Notes: generated by a model from the letters alone, not told the origin. 51,773 nt of DNA from Prorocentrum cordatum (GCA_963575745.1 CAUYUJ010013880.1:386066-437838); one strand, 5' to 3'; counted from the stretch's first letter, positions 19,500 through 29,949 are shown. A program made the numbers and translations.

Positions 19500-20215
19500 C
19501 GACGACGATGACGAAGGATGACGACGGACGGCGACGACGGCGGACTACTGCGGATGATGGCATGCAGATGGCAACGGGGGGGCTGCTTGGGCATCTTGCT
19601 TTCCTGGGGCGACGAACGACGATGACAAACACAACGGCGGACTGCGGATTGCAGCATGCGGCGGAGTGCGGATGGCACGTGATTAGGGGGAGGTGGGGGG
19701 CTGTGTGGGCGTTTTGAAGTCCTGCGGCGACAGCTGCGACGACGACGACGACGACGGCGACCGACGACGGACGATCGAAAACCGACGAAGGATGACGACG
19801 GACGACGACGACGACGGCGGACTGCTGCAGATGATGGCATGCAGATGGCGACGGGGGGGCTGCTTGGGCGTCTTGCAGTCCTGGGGCGGCGAACGAGGAT
19901 GACAAACACGACGGCGGGCTGCGGACTGCAGCATGCGGCGGAGTGCGGATGGCACGTAGGGGGAGGTGGGGGGCTGCGTGGGCGTCTTGAAGTCCTGCGG
20001 TGACAATGGCGACGACGACGACCACGACGACGACGGCGACCGACGACGGGTGATCGACAACCGACGACAAGCGACCGACGACGACGACGACGGACGACTG
20101 ACGGACGACTGATGACCCACGACGGACGACGACGACGACCGACGGTGGACGCTGGACGATGGACGACGCCGACGACGACAACGGGATGACGACCGACGGA
20201 ATGACGACGGCCAAC
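19221..20215. repeat. GAC-rich field with 277-bp duplicated block
   Basis: GACGAC triplets alternate with a unique block beginning GATGATGGCATGCAGATGG at 19553 and again at 19830 (277-bp period, highly similar), with an older copy near 19327. The short unit GTGGGCGTCTTGCAGTCCTG recurs at least six times. Confidence 0.85.
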
Positions 20216-20910
20216 GCGACGCCCCCAAAAATCTAGCGGGAGGGGATAATCAAAAAAACTGCTTCGCCCCCGAGATTTTACTCGTCTGCCCTACACAAGA
20301 CGAGGGCGACCCCCTGGACGGGGGGAAGATGTACTTCATCGTCCTCCTCCACTAATGAGTCCATGATGTGTGCTGGCGGGCGGCGGGTTCGCAGGCGCAC
20401 GTGGCGCGACCGCTAACACGACTCGGAACGCGCGTTGCGCACTCGGATCTCAGATGTGGGTGGTCTGTGGTGGCCCGCTCAAAAAAGACGAGCGTGCCCT
20501 CCTCACGGATCCGGAGCTGCTTGCCCTGGGACTGACGACGCCATGGGGCTACGCCAGCCATGCTGTCCGCCCGGAGGGCGCCCTGCACGGAGGCCAGCTC
20601 CCTCGCTACCCCTGCGCGCCGCTTCTGCGGCGCCCTGGACCGCTCGCGGGAGTGGAGCACCTCCACCGCCTTGCAGCGACTGACGTACCCTACCCGAACT
20701 TGGGTCGCGCACTCCAGATCCATGTCGTTGGGCTGCGCACGTTGGCTCCACATCTCGTCGGTCCAGGCACCTCTGCCCTTGGAGTCTTCCCGAGATTCAT
20801 AGCCGGATGTCTGCACGAACCCCGAGACGCCACAAGAGGACCCACAGACATTATCGAGAGACTTCCAAAGAGACTCCGAGAGGCATCCAAGAGGTCTCTG
20901 GCCTTTCTGC
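20216..20910. other. Non-repetitive segment, open on both strands, unidentified
   Basis: 20370-20900 has ordinary complexity. The plus frame from 20370 (ATG-less) and the minus frame 20352-21011 are both open. The plus frame reads MWVVCGGPLKKDERALLTD and is the less biased of the two. I recognise no domain in either, and coding status is undecided. Confidence 0.25.
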
Positions 20911-21110
20911 TCGCTCTCCTCCTCCTCCTCCTCCTCCTCCTCCTCCTCTTCCTCCTCCTCCTCCTCCTCCTCATCCTCATCCGCTTGTTCTTCCCGCTCC
21001 CTCCTCCACATCCCTCCTCATCCTCCTCCGCTTGTCCTTCCCGCTTCCTTGTTCCTCCCTCCTCCCCCTCCTCCCCCTCGTCCCACCGCACGCTCCCCCA
21101 CACCCCCGAC
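20911..21110. repeat. CTC microsatellite
   Basis: 20917-20975 is pure CTC/TCC, then degenerate CTCC-rich to about 21090. Confidence 0.9.
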
Positions 21111-21640
21111 CAAGGCAGCTCGCCTGGGCAGGGTCACGCGACGCGTCCAACACCTCCCGATACGCTGACCGAACGAGCGCTGCCCCTCAGAGGGCACTGC
21201 TGTGTTGACAGATCATTTTTTTGTCTGCGTGGAGCCCTGGACCAAATCGGCCCGCCGCCGCCACTCGCGTCGCGGGTCGTTTCTGGATGGCCCGGGGTGA
21301 CGAAGGCGGCCAGAACCGCCTAGCCAGAGAGAGAGCACGGGAGGGCACGCAAGGGAGGGCACGCCCGCCGCGATCCCCGCCGCAGCGCCAGGCGAAGTCT
21401 GGGCGCTCCGCGCCGGGATGCCGAGCCGCTGGACGGGGCGGAGCCCCCCGGGGCCTCCTGGAGGCCTCCTGGGGCATGCTCGGGGTGCCGATGCCGCCAT
21501 GGCCCACCCTCGCACCCTCCCCCCCTGCTCCTCGCCTCCTGTTCCCGCCTCCTCCTCCTCCTCCTCCTCGTCTCCTGTGCCCTCCCCCGCTGTCCTGCTC
21601 CCTCCCCTCTCGCTCCCTGCTCCTCTGTGCCCTCCCCCGC
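21111..21640. other. No gene recognised
   Basis: GC-rich with CCCTCCCC blocks. Long frames are compositional. Confidence 0.4.
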
Positions 21641-22095
21641 CCTCCCCTCTTCTCCCTCCTCCTCCTCTCCTCCACCTCCTCCTCCTCCTCCTCCTCCTCC
21701 TCCTCCTCCTGCTCCTCGGGCTTTTCCCCCCCCCTCTCCTCCTTCTCCTCGTCCTCCCCACCACCCCTCCTCCCCCGCCCCCTCGCCGCCCCCGGCGCCG
21801 TCGCCGTCGCCTTGGCCGCCGCCGGCGCCGCCGCGAGGGGAGGCGCCTCCAGGAGGCGGGCCGTGGCCTCCGTGACGGACAGCGACGCGCTGAGCCGGCG
21901 CCCGTGGCCGCCGGGCTGCGCGGCGGCCGGCGAAGCCGCCTCGAGGCCCCCTCGCGCGGTTCCTGCTGCGCCCCGCCTGCCATGCCATCCTCCTCCTCCT
22001 CCTCCTCCTCCTCCTCCCTCCTCCTCCTGTCCTCCCCCTCCTCCTCCTCCTCCTCCTCCTCCTCCTCCTCCTCCTCCTCCTCCTCCTTCTAGCGA
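21641..22095. repeat. TCC/CCT microsatellites
   Basis: Tracts at 21653-21720 and 21983-22090 flank a GCC-rich segment. Confidence 0.9.
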
Positions 22096-22184
22096 TCGCC
22101 ATCGCTACCTCCCCCATCCCATGCCCCTTGCTTAGAAAGCAGAGAACCTCCCCCCAGACTACAAGAAGCACCCCGACGAGCGGA

Positions 22185-22310
22185 GCCGTTTGGGAAACGC
22201 CCCCCCAAGGAAGGGATCGAGCAAGGCAAGGCTGTTTCGTAAACGGCCAGCGGGCCGTTGAGTCATTTGTTGGGGTCTGTGTGGTTTTTCCGCCCTTGAT
22301 TGTCAAAGGG
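22185..22310. repeat. Dispersed repeat F7, copy 1
   Basis: Shares GGCTGTTTSGTAAACG, the GGGCCGTTTGA-type block and GGTTTTTCCGCCCTTGA with 26465-26605. GTTT-N-GTAAAC is near-palindromic and occurs repeatedly in both copies. Confidence 0.65.
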
Positions 22311-22312
22311 GC

Positions 22313-22478
22313 CCAGGGACACGCTCGCCATCGCTCGGACGTTCATTCCCCGTGGACTTGTCGATTTCGTGTTTTTTGGTTCGCGAGGTGGTCCAGGATT
22401 CTCCTCCATAGTCCTCGCCGAGAAAAACTGCGCCCGTCCGAGCGATGCCAAGTTGTGAAAAGGAGTCCAGGGACACGC
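22313..22478. mobile_element. Fold-back element F2, copy 2, with flanking direct repeats
   Basis: Inverted ends GCCATCGCTCGGACG (left, from 22328) and CGTCCGAGCGATGCC (right, to 22449). CCAGGGACACGC is duplicated exactly at 22313-22324 and 22467-22478, which could be a 12-bp target duplication. The interior aligns with 9669-9802. Confidence 0.8.
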
Positions 22479-22554
22479 AAGTGAATAGGCACACATCCAA
22501 GCAGTCCCTTTGTTTTTGTTTCGGGCGTAGCCCGGATTTGTTTCTCGCGAGGTT

Positions 22555-22612
22555 AACTGACTGGACTGGACTGGACTGGACTGGACTGAAGTGAAGTGAA
22601 GCGAACTGAACA
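22555..22612. repeat. GGACT pentanucleotide repeat
   Basis: Five to six GGACT units followed by diverged GAAGT and GAACT units. Confidence 0.9.
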
Positions 22613-22621
22613 GAACTGACT

Positions 22622-23400
22622 GGTCTCACTCGTTCCGCGACGGCTTTACCCTCGGCCGCCGAGGGCGCAACCTATGGCGCAACCGAGAGGAGACGGTTTG
22701 GTTCTCGGCCGCCGAGCGCGCAGCCGATGGCTCAACCAACAGGAGGCGGTTATACTCTCGGCCGCCGAGGCCGTAACCTAGGGCGCCACGGGTAGGAACC
22801 GGTTTTGTTTTGGCGACCGAAGGCGCGACCTGTGGCACAACCGCTAGAAGACGGTTTTATGCTCGGCCGCCGAGAGCGCAACCTTTGGCGCAACCAATAG
22901 GAAACGGTTTGATTCTCGGCGGCCGAAGCGCAACCTATGGCGCAACCAATACGAGATGGTTTTATTCTCGACCGCCGAAGGGCCCAAACTTTGGCGCAAC
23001 CGAGAGGAAACGGTTTTATACTCGGCCTTCGAGGGCGCAACTTATGGTGCAACCGATGGGAGACGGTTTTGTTCTCGGCCGCAGAGGGCGCAACCCATGG
23101 CGCAACATATAGGAAACGGTTTTATTATTAGCGGCCGAGGGCGCATCCTATGGCGCGACCGCTAGGAGACGGTGTTATTCTCGGCCGCCGAGGGCGCAAC
23201 CGATGGCGCAACCTATAAGGGATGGTTTTATGCTGGGCCGCCGAGGGCGCAACTAAATAGCGCAATTGATAGGAGACGGTTTAGAGCGCGAGCTATGGCG
23301 CAACCAGTAGGAGACGGTTTTATTCTCGGCGGCTGAGGGCGCAACCTATGGCGCAACCTATGGGAGACGGCTTTATTCTCGGCCGCCGAGGGCGCAACAT
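22622..23400. repeat. 53-bp tandem repeat, about 14 units
   Basis: The anchor CTCGGCCGCCGA recurs at 22651, 22704, 22757, 22862, 22915, 22967, 23021, 23074, 23180 and 23378, with diverged copies between, giving a 52-54 bp period. One unit is shortened near 23281. The period is not a multiple of three, so the open frames are not protein repeats. Confidence 0.95.
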
Positions 23401-23615
23401 GTGTGTGCCCCTGGTACGACCAGGACGCCGTCAACGTACTCACCGTGCTGGGGGCCTGTGAGGAATACGAGGCGAAGCGTGGGCATCCAAATGCGTCGCG
23501 GGGCTACGCCTGGTTTACGCTCGCCGTTTGGGCTGGCGGTGGGGCACAAGCGGCGAGCTGTCTTCCTTCACATTGATTTCTTCTCCTGGGGATCGACGAC
23601 GCCGCCTCCTCCTGC
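23401..23615. other. No gene recognised
   Basis: Short unique segment after the 53-bp array. Confidence 0.4.
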
Positions 23616-23775
23616 ACGTCTCTCCTCCTCCTCTTCCTCCTCCTCCTCCTCCTCCTAGTCCTCCCCCCTCCTCCTCCTGCTCCTCCTCCTCCTCCTCCTC
23701 CTCCTGCTCCTCCTCCTCCTCCTCCTCCTCCTCCTCCTCCTCCTGCTCCGCCTCCTCCTCCTCCTCCTCCTCCCT
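23616..23775. repeat. TCC/GCTCC microsatellite
   Basis: Long TCC array with TGCTCC interruptions. Confidence 0.95.
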
Positions 23776-24332
23776 TGCCTCCCTGGTGCCCGTGCGTTTT
23801 TGCTCCCCCCCCCCGGCTCGCTTCCCGCGCTGTGCGTCCTCCCGGCGTTGCGCGCCCGGACCCGCCGCCCCCTCGCCAGCTGCTGCGTCTCCCTGTGGGG
23901 CCGCCCGGGGGCCCGCCTTTGGTGGCTGCAGGCCTCCCCCCGCTCCAGGGGCCCGGGCTTCGGCGGTCGGAGCACAGGGCCCTCCCCCCCCGCGCCCCCC
24001 GCCCTCTGGCTTTCCGGGGGCAGCCGTCCTCGCGCCGCTCGCTCCGCGAGGCGCGGCCCCGTCCTCGCGCTCCCGCGCCCCCCCCCGCCCCGCCCAGGCA
24101 GGGGGGGCAGGAGGAGGCGGGGCCCGCGCCGCGCCCTGAGGTCGCCCGGGCCGCGGGGCGCGGTGGGCTTCTCGCACCCCCTCGCGTTGGCCCTGGCCTT
24201 CTGGGCGGCGAGGGCCCTCGGCAAGGCTGCGCGACGAGTGCTGCAGGGCCGAGTCCGCCGCCTGACCTCATCCCGCCGGGTGTTGCGGTCCAGCGCGCCG
24301 CTGCGAGATTCATATGCAGCGGCGGTTTGTTT

Positions 24333-24370
<38 letters not shown>

Positions 24371-24490
24371 TGCTCTGGCAAGCACGATGATGAGTACGAA
24401 ATGCAACTGAGCACGTGGCCACTACCACGTGGAATCGCAGTACTTGCTGACGGCGACCCGCCACGCCCGCAATCCCCTCCTGCCCAAATT
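23776..24490. other. GC-rich segment with TG tract; no gene
   Basis: 23800-24300 is extremely GC-rich with C- and G-runs. 24337-24369 is a TG dinucleotide tract. No domain is seen in the overlapping open frames. Confidence 0.5.
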
Positions 24491-24689
24491 CGGCGGCGAG
24501 CCCGGGGGGGAAGGTGAGAAAGGGTGGGCCTTCCCAGCAGGCTCGGAAGTCCCCTGGCCTTCAGAGAAATGTTCTAAGCCTTCCCCGATAACACGGAAAA
24601 TCTTACCAGAAGGCGCGAGGGCTTCTGAGAAACCCCGCCGCCTTCTGAGAAGGGCTTCTCCTTCTCGCTTCCCACCTCGCTCGCCGCCG
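24491..24689. mobile_element. Fold-back element F4, copy 1 (199 bp)
   Basis: The left end CGGCGGCGAGC and the right end GCTCGCCGCCG are inverse, followed inwards by GGGAAGGTGAGAA and its counterpart. The interior has repeated GCCTTCTGAGAAGG-type palindromes. It aligns with 33152-33369. Confidence 0.75.
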
Positions 24690-26079
24690 ACAAGCCTCAC
24701 TTCGCGCTCCGTGCCACGCGCTGCGCGAAGTACTTCGCGCTCTCGCGACATCTCGCGCCACCCCCCCATGGGAAAAGAGAAGGACGAGGAGGAATCGGGG
24801 CCGAACCGCGTAGCGAGAGCAATAACTTCGCGCCCTCGAGGGCGCCCTCGTTCCCCCTCCGTTTACTCACCCCCGTCTCACTCGTGAGCCAGGGCTCTTT
24901 CTGGCCGCACCGCCAGAAAAAGGCCCGTACTTAGGGGAGGGCGGGGATCGTTCCGCCAGAGACTTCCAGTCAACACTTGTGATGCCGAAGCTGGCAAGCT
25001 GCAAACGATACACGGGCAGAGGGCGGACGCTTGACGAAATAGGGTCGGGCCGAGGACATCAACACGTCCTTCACGAACATGAGACCCTCCGCTCGCCAAA
25101 CTGAAGAACATTCGAGGCTGCCCTCCCCCAGGATGCACCAGAACATCCAGCACACACGAAGAGCACCAGGACACCCTCCCCGAGCCCACCACGAGCTTAG
25201 ACCTCGGTCCGGCCGTAGATGGGTGGAGGGCGAACGCTTGCCGAAATGTGGCTCTCGCGCTGGCACCGCGCACACTCGCCTTCAGAGCTTCCAGCGGCCG
25301 GGCGGGTGGAGAACAAACAAAAAAAAACGCGGCTCTCGCGCCGACGCCGCGCACATTCGTATGGAACTGGTCCAGCAGCGTCACGGATGGATGGCCGCTC
25401 GTTTTCGCGGAGTTTCCTCACCGTGATGCCGATCTTGTGGGCACCTCGGGTGCCCCTTTCCCCTCCATTTCTCCTCGTCCCCGTCCCTCGCCTGCTCTTG
25501 CTGCTCATGCTCCTCCTCCCCCTCGACAGGAAGGGAAGGGAGGCGCGAGTGGGAGCCGTTTCTTTCACAACCCTCCTGCGTGGAATCCGTCGGCGCAGAC
25601 CTCGCTCGTTGCGTGCCTCGTGGGGGCCCCACCCTTCGTCCCCAGCGTGGAGAGGTTACATACCCCCCCCCCAAGCGCTCCATGTGGGCTCATCCTTCAC
25701 GTTTGCACGCGCGCCCTCCCTCCCCCCCAAAACGCATTTCGACCCACCCCTCACACGGGCCGTGCCCTTTCTGAAGCTACACCTGCGGCCTCAGCGCACG
25801 CATGGCGCACCCGCCACCTGCGGCCCCAGCGGCCGCGCCCGCATGGGCGGACACCGAATGGCCCAGGGCTCAGCACTGGCATGGCCCCGCACGTGCATGG
25901 GCGAGCACTGGCAGTGCCCCCCACGTGCTCCTCGCACTCGCCCCTGCACCTGCGACCACGGGCGGTGCCCCAGAATCTTTTGCTGACCGGCGCCCCCCCC
26001 CGAATCCCGAGACCCTGCCGCCCCCGACCTCCAGGCGCGGCCCGAACCGCAAGAAGTACCATGCGCTTGCGTTTGGGCC
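24690..26079. other. No gene recognised; weak internal repeats
   Basis: GCGGCTCTCGCGCNGNC units recur at about 25247 and 25331, and GGGCGRACGCTTGMCGAAAT at about 25018 and 25228. The remainder is C-rich, and frames are compositional. Confidence 0.4.
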
Positions 26080-26225
26080 GGGCCTGTCCCCCTACGGGCA
26101 GATTCAGGGCGAAAGATGAGACATAAAAAACACCCCAGGAATGATCAAAAGTGCTTTAAGAATCGTCCCCTGACTGTATCTTACCTATTTTTGAATCTTC
26201 CTCCTGGGAGGGGGACAGGCCCGAC
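26080..26225. mobile_element. Fold-back element F3, copy 1 (146 bp)
   Basis: Begins GGGCCTGTCCCCCTAC and ends with the complementary GGGGGACAGGCCC. The next inner block GATTCA is also inverted. AT-rich centre without ORFs. It shares ends with 27774-28846. Confidence 0.8.
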
Positions 26226-26464
26226 TTGAGCTTGCGGCTTGCGTGCGAGCGCAGGGCACCTCGCGCGGGCTCCGGTGCCACTCCAGCGCCCAGGCCGGCG
26301 GCCGCTCTCCCCCCCCGGCTCGCGGCCCAAGGCCCCGCCCCCCTGCCCCCCTCTCCCCCCCAGGCATCCCCCCTTCCCCCCCCTCCCCACCCCCCAGGCA
26401 TCCGATGACCGACATTCCCCCCCCCTTCTCAGAGGGCAGAAAAGCCACACCCCCATAAGAATCA

Positions 26465-26610
26465 CCCCGGCGCGCGAAGCAATTTAGTAAACGCACCCAC
26501 CGTAGGAATCGAACAGGAGAGGGCTGTTTGGTAAACGCCCAGGGCCGTTTGATACACGCCAGTTATCGGGCCTGGGTGGTTTTTACTCCCTTGACTTCTC
26601 CCTGTCCCTC
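26465..26610. repeat. Dispersed repeat F7, copy 2
   Basis: GGGCTGTTTGGTAAACGCCC, GGGCCGTTTGATACACGCC and GGTTTTTACTCCCTTGAC correspond in order to 22240-22305. Confidence 0.65.
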
Positions 26611-27059
26611 ATCCCCACAGCGTGGCCTCCCAGGGGTCTGGACCCCTTCCAGGGGACCGGCTTGCTATCCAGAGCCGTATCTTCAAAATCCCTGGGCCCG
26701 TCGCAGGCCCCTGGTGGCCGACGGCCAAAAGCCTCCCGTCGTGATTTGTGTTCACGACGCGAAGATGTCACGGTCCTCCCCTCCCCCTCATGACTCATGA
26801 GTGCGGACTTCTCTCCTGGATCAGGTGGAACCCTCACGCGCCCCTCTCCTCCTCATGCTTGCCCAACCCACCAAGGCTACATAAGGGGGTGGGGGAGAGG
26901 GCGCGGTGCGAGCGTGGGCTGCAATGTCAAGGGTTTTCTCTGATTCATCTTTTTTGTTATTGTGTTTATTCCTCTTCTTCTTGTTCGTAGCACTATCTTA
27001 TTTTTCTTCTAACGGCTGATAGTTATTGTTATTGTTTTTCGTCGTGGATGTTGTTCGTC
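26611..27059. other. No gene recognised
   Basis: Unique DNA becoming AT-rich and pyrimidine-rich at 26935-27060. Confidence 0.4.
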
Positions 27060-27565
27060 TTGAATGATTCGGCTTCTTCGTCTACTCCTTCCGGCACCGA
27101 CTGCAGCCCTTGGCTGCGCCAACGACGCACGCACCTCAACAAAAAGGGGGAGGACCAGCGATGGAGAGAACGGCCCGTCCCCATCCCCGGTTGCTAGTGA
27201 AGCTCTGGCCCCGCCCTGGCGGGTGAAGGCCTGGCGTCCTGGAGCCCCGTTCCCCCCTTCTCGGGGCGCGCGCAAGCATGGATTGGCGATGAGTGTGATT
27301 CTCGCAGCAGTATGCTTCTTCTTGTGATCATGTCTCATATTCGGCTACTTCTTGCGGTGCCAACTGATGCACGTGGCTGCGCAAACGACGCACGCGCGAA
27401 ATAGAAGGGAGAGAACCAAAGACGGAGAGAACGGCATGTCCCCACCCCGCTTACTAGTGAAGGTCTGGCCCCGCCGTGGCGGGTGAAGGCCTGGAGTCTG
27501 GAGCATCCTTCCCCCATCCCTTGGGGGGGCGCGCAAGCATGGGTTAGCGATCCATGGATCTGGCG
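27060..27565. repeat. Tandem duplication of about 250 bp (261-bp spacing)
   Basis: 27080-27300 aligns with 27345-27560, including GGAGAGAACGG (27163 and 27424), GTGAAGGCCTGG and GGGGCGCGCGCAAGCATGG. Confidence 0.8.
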
Positions 27566-27773
27566 CGCGGTCGACAAGTCCATGGATCGGGGGGGGCGCC
27601 CTCCCCAAAAGTGCGGCAGGTGCCGCCTCGCTCGGCGGCGGAACTCCGCGATGTCCCATGGAAGCGGGGCCCGTCGCGGATCCACGCCACCTTGATCCAC
27701 GTTTGCGATCGCCTGACGTCCGTGGTTAGTGCAACACGGATCAACAGGAACATGAACTCCCCCCTACTCTGAG

Positions 27774-28846
27774 GTCGGGCCTGTCCCCCTACAGGGGGAT
27801 TTTGGACGAAACATGAAAAATACCAATTATCCCAGAGCGACCCTACCTAGGAGTTGGAGCCCCTAGGAGAGCAAGATTAGTAGTAACGGTAAACGCCGTC
27901 CTCCTCCTTCTCCTCATCGTCGCACTTGTAGCAGTAGCGGTAGTAGTAGTGTTATGCTATGCTATGCTATGCTGCGCTATGCTATGATATGCTATGCTAT
28001 GCTGGGCTATGCTATGCTATGCTAGGCTATGATATGACATTATATGCCGCGCTGTGCTATGCTATGCTATGCTATGATATGTTGCACTATGCTATGATAT
28101 AATATGAAATGATATGCTATGCTGTGATGTGCTGTGCTATGCAATGCTATGCTGAGATGTGCTATGCTAAGCAATGCTATGCTATGCGATGCACTGCTAT
28201 GATATACTATGCAATGCTATGCAGAGCTATGCTATGCTGTGCTATGCTATGTTATGATTGGCTATGCTATGCTATGCCATGCTGTGCTCATGCTGCGCTG
28301 CGCTATGCTGCGCTGCGCTAAGCTAAGCTAAACTAAGCTAAGGTATGGTAAGCTAAACTAAGCTAAGCTAAGCTAAGCTAAGCTAGGCTAGGCGAAGCTA
28401 AGCTAAGCTAAGATAAACTAAGCTAAACTAAGCTAAGCCATGCTAAACTAAGCTAAGCTAAGCTCAGCTAAGCTAAGCTAAGACGAGCTCGGCTAAGCTA
28501 AGCTAAGCTAAGCAAAGCAATGCTAAGCTAAGCTAAGCTAAGATTAGATAAGCTAAGCTAAGCTAAGCTAAGCCAAGCTAAGCTTAGCTAAGCTAAGCTA
28601 AGCTAAGCTGGGTGAACCCAGGGGGCGCAACTGGGGGAACCGCGGGGCGGGGACTGGGGGAACCGCCCGGGGCGCTTTCCACTGCCCGGCCCCTTTAAGC
28701 TAGAGAGTAAGAACCCTTCTAGGCAGAGCCTAGGTAGGGAAAAACAAAAAGTACAAAACAAATTCTAAGATGGTAGTAAAAAAAATCGTTCCCCGACTAT
28801 TTTTGACTATTTTTGAAAATTCCTCCTGTAGAGGGACAGGCCCGAC
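27774..28846. mobile_element. Fold-back element F3, copy 2, with internal satellite (1,073 bp)
   Basis: The left end GTCGGGCCTGTCCCCCTACA mirrors the right end (read inward from 28846: GTCGGGCCTGTCCCTCTACA). GGGGGATTTT and its inverse lie next. The centre is filled by the pentanucleotide satellite at 27952-28613. It is the same end family as 26080-26225 but about seven times longer. Confidence 0.8.
27952..28613. repeat. GCTAT to GCTAA pentanucleotide satellite
   Basis: 27952-28310 is mostly GCTAT with many variants. After a GCGCT transition, 28318-28613 is mostly GCTAA. AGCTTAGCT-like palindromes appear. About 130 units. Confidence 0.95.
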
Positions 28847-29080
28847 TTAACCCTCCTCCTCCCCCCTCCTCCCCTGACAACGATCGGGGGGGACAGGCAC
28901 AGGGTGGGATGCATCGACCTCGAATGGCCCATACATCGCCCATGCAGGGTCGATTCATCGTCGAAGCAGCCCGCCCCATGTACGTTGTAATATACAGCGT
29001 GGATGCTTTGCCCTGATATCGTCGCCAATGTCTCAACCATCCGAGGTCGATGTATCCCTCCCTGCCCATCCCCCCCCTTA
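28847..29080. other. No gene recognised
   Basis: Spacer. ATCGACCTCGAATGG and its near inverse CATCCGAGGTCGATGTAT occur at about 28915 and 29037, a short inverted repeat. Confidence 0.4.
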
Positions 29081-29218
29081 GAGGAACAACAAACAACATA
29101 AACATAAACTTTTGGCGGTGCGCGCGGATTTCTTGGGGGCGGCGCCGGAGGCGCCGCCCGGGGGGGCCCAGCGCGGATGCAAGAAAGCCGCGCGGAGCGC
29201 CCAAAGTTCATGTCTGTG
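29081..29218. mobile_element. Fold-back element F1, copy 2
   Basis: GAACAACAAACAACATAAAC opens it, with GCGCGGATTTCTTG in the left arm and CAAGAAAGCCGCGCGG in the right. The centre GGCGCCGGAGGCGCCGCC is shared with 9869-10063. The right end is diverged, so the full terminal repeat is not preserved. Confidence 0.7.
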
Positions 29219-29736
29219 CGTCTATGCCCTTTTTTCTCCTTCGACCCCTATCGTTGCCCATACCTCCTCTCCCCCGCTCCCCCCCCTCCCTGCGGGCTGC
29301 CCCCTGCCAAGGAAGAACGAAAGGCGACACCAACGCCACCAGGGCGAGGAGATGCGTGGAGCAAGGAGGTCTCCCCGTTGGCGTGGCCCCCTCCTCGCGC
29401 TAATTAGAAACGTCCCCAGCCTCCAGCTCGGGCAGGCATCGCGCCTCCTCGCTGGAGGTGGCCCCACTGGTGGCGTTGGTGCCGCTTCTCCCCCCTCCGA
29501 CCCAAGACTCCCGACGTCGTGCTTTTCTCATGACGTCGACCCCCAGGAGGTTTCGACCTGTTCCCCGGGTCCAACTCTTCGTCCCGAGACGCTTTTCATG
29601 GACGCTCCCGAGGCCCGGCGGGGGCCCCTTCGGGGGCCGGAAGTGGCGAGAAACCTCGGGCCGCGATTCCCTCACGACTCGAGGGGGGGGAGGTCTGGGC
29701 CCCCCTCCCTGCGCGCTGCCCCCTGCCGACCTCCCG
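29219..29736. other. No gene recognised
   Basis: GC-rich. Overlapping frames (for example 29112-30131) are biased and contain no motif I know. Confidence 0.4.
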
Positions 29737-29949
29737 TTTGGACGCCCGAATTGGGTACAGAAAGAATGGGTACCATGCTCAACAACAAATGCTGTCCCAA
29801 ACCAAGAGCGGCCGCTGTTGGGCAGGCGGCCTTCTGTCCCAAATGGACACAGGCCGCGGCGACACCGACAGCGAGTCCTGTTCAGAATGAACAGGAACTG
29901 CCGTTGGGCAGTGTACCCATTCTTTCCGTACCCATTTCGGGCGTCCAAA
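29737..29949. mobile_element. Fold-back element F5 (213 bp)
   Basis: Terminal inverted repeats of about 37 bp with two mismatches begin TTTGGACGCCCGAATTGGGT and contain AAAGAATGGGTAC. CTGTCCCAAA recurs inside. No ORF and no clear target duplication. Confidence 0.85.

Noticed and set aside
18266-20214. Long minus-strand frames across the 86-bp and GAC repeats
   Set aside because: Unit lengths are not multiples of three and the composition is entirely repeat-driven.
21221-22306. 300-aa-class frames on both strands near 22 kb
   Set aside because: Pro/Ser or Gly/Arg composition from CCT/GGA tracts; no conserved motif.
22622-23400. CRISPR array
   Set aside because: Units are contiguous 53-bp repeats with no unique spacers, and the context is eukaryotic.
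26495-26530. tRNA-derived SINE box on the minus strand (GTTCGATTCC)
   Set aside because: Stem bases do not pair and no A-box is found upstream at the proper distance.
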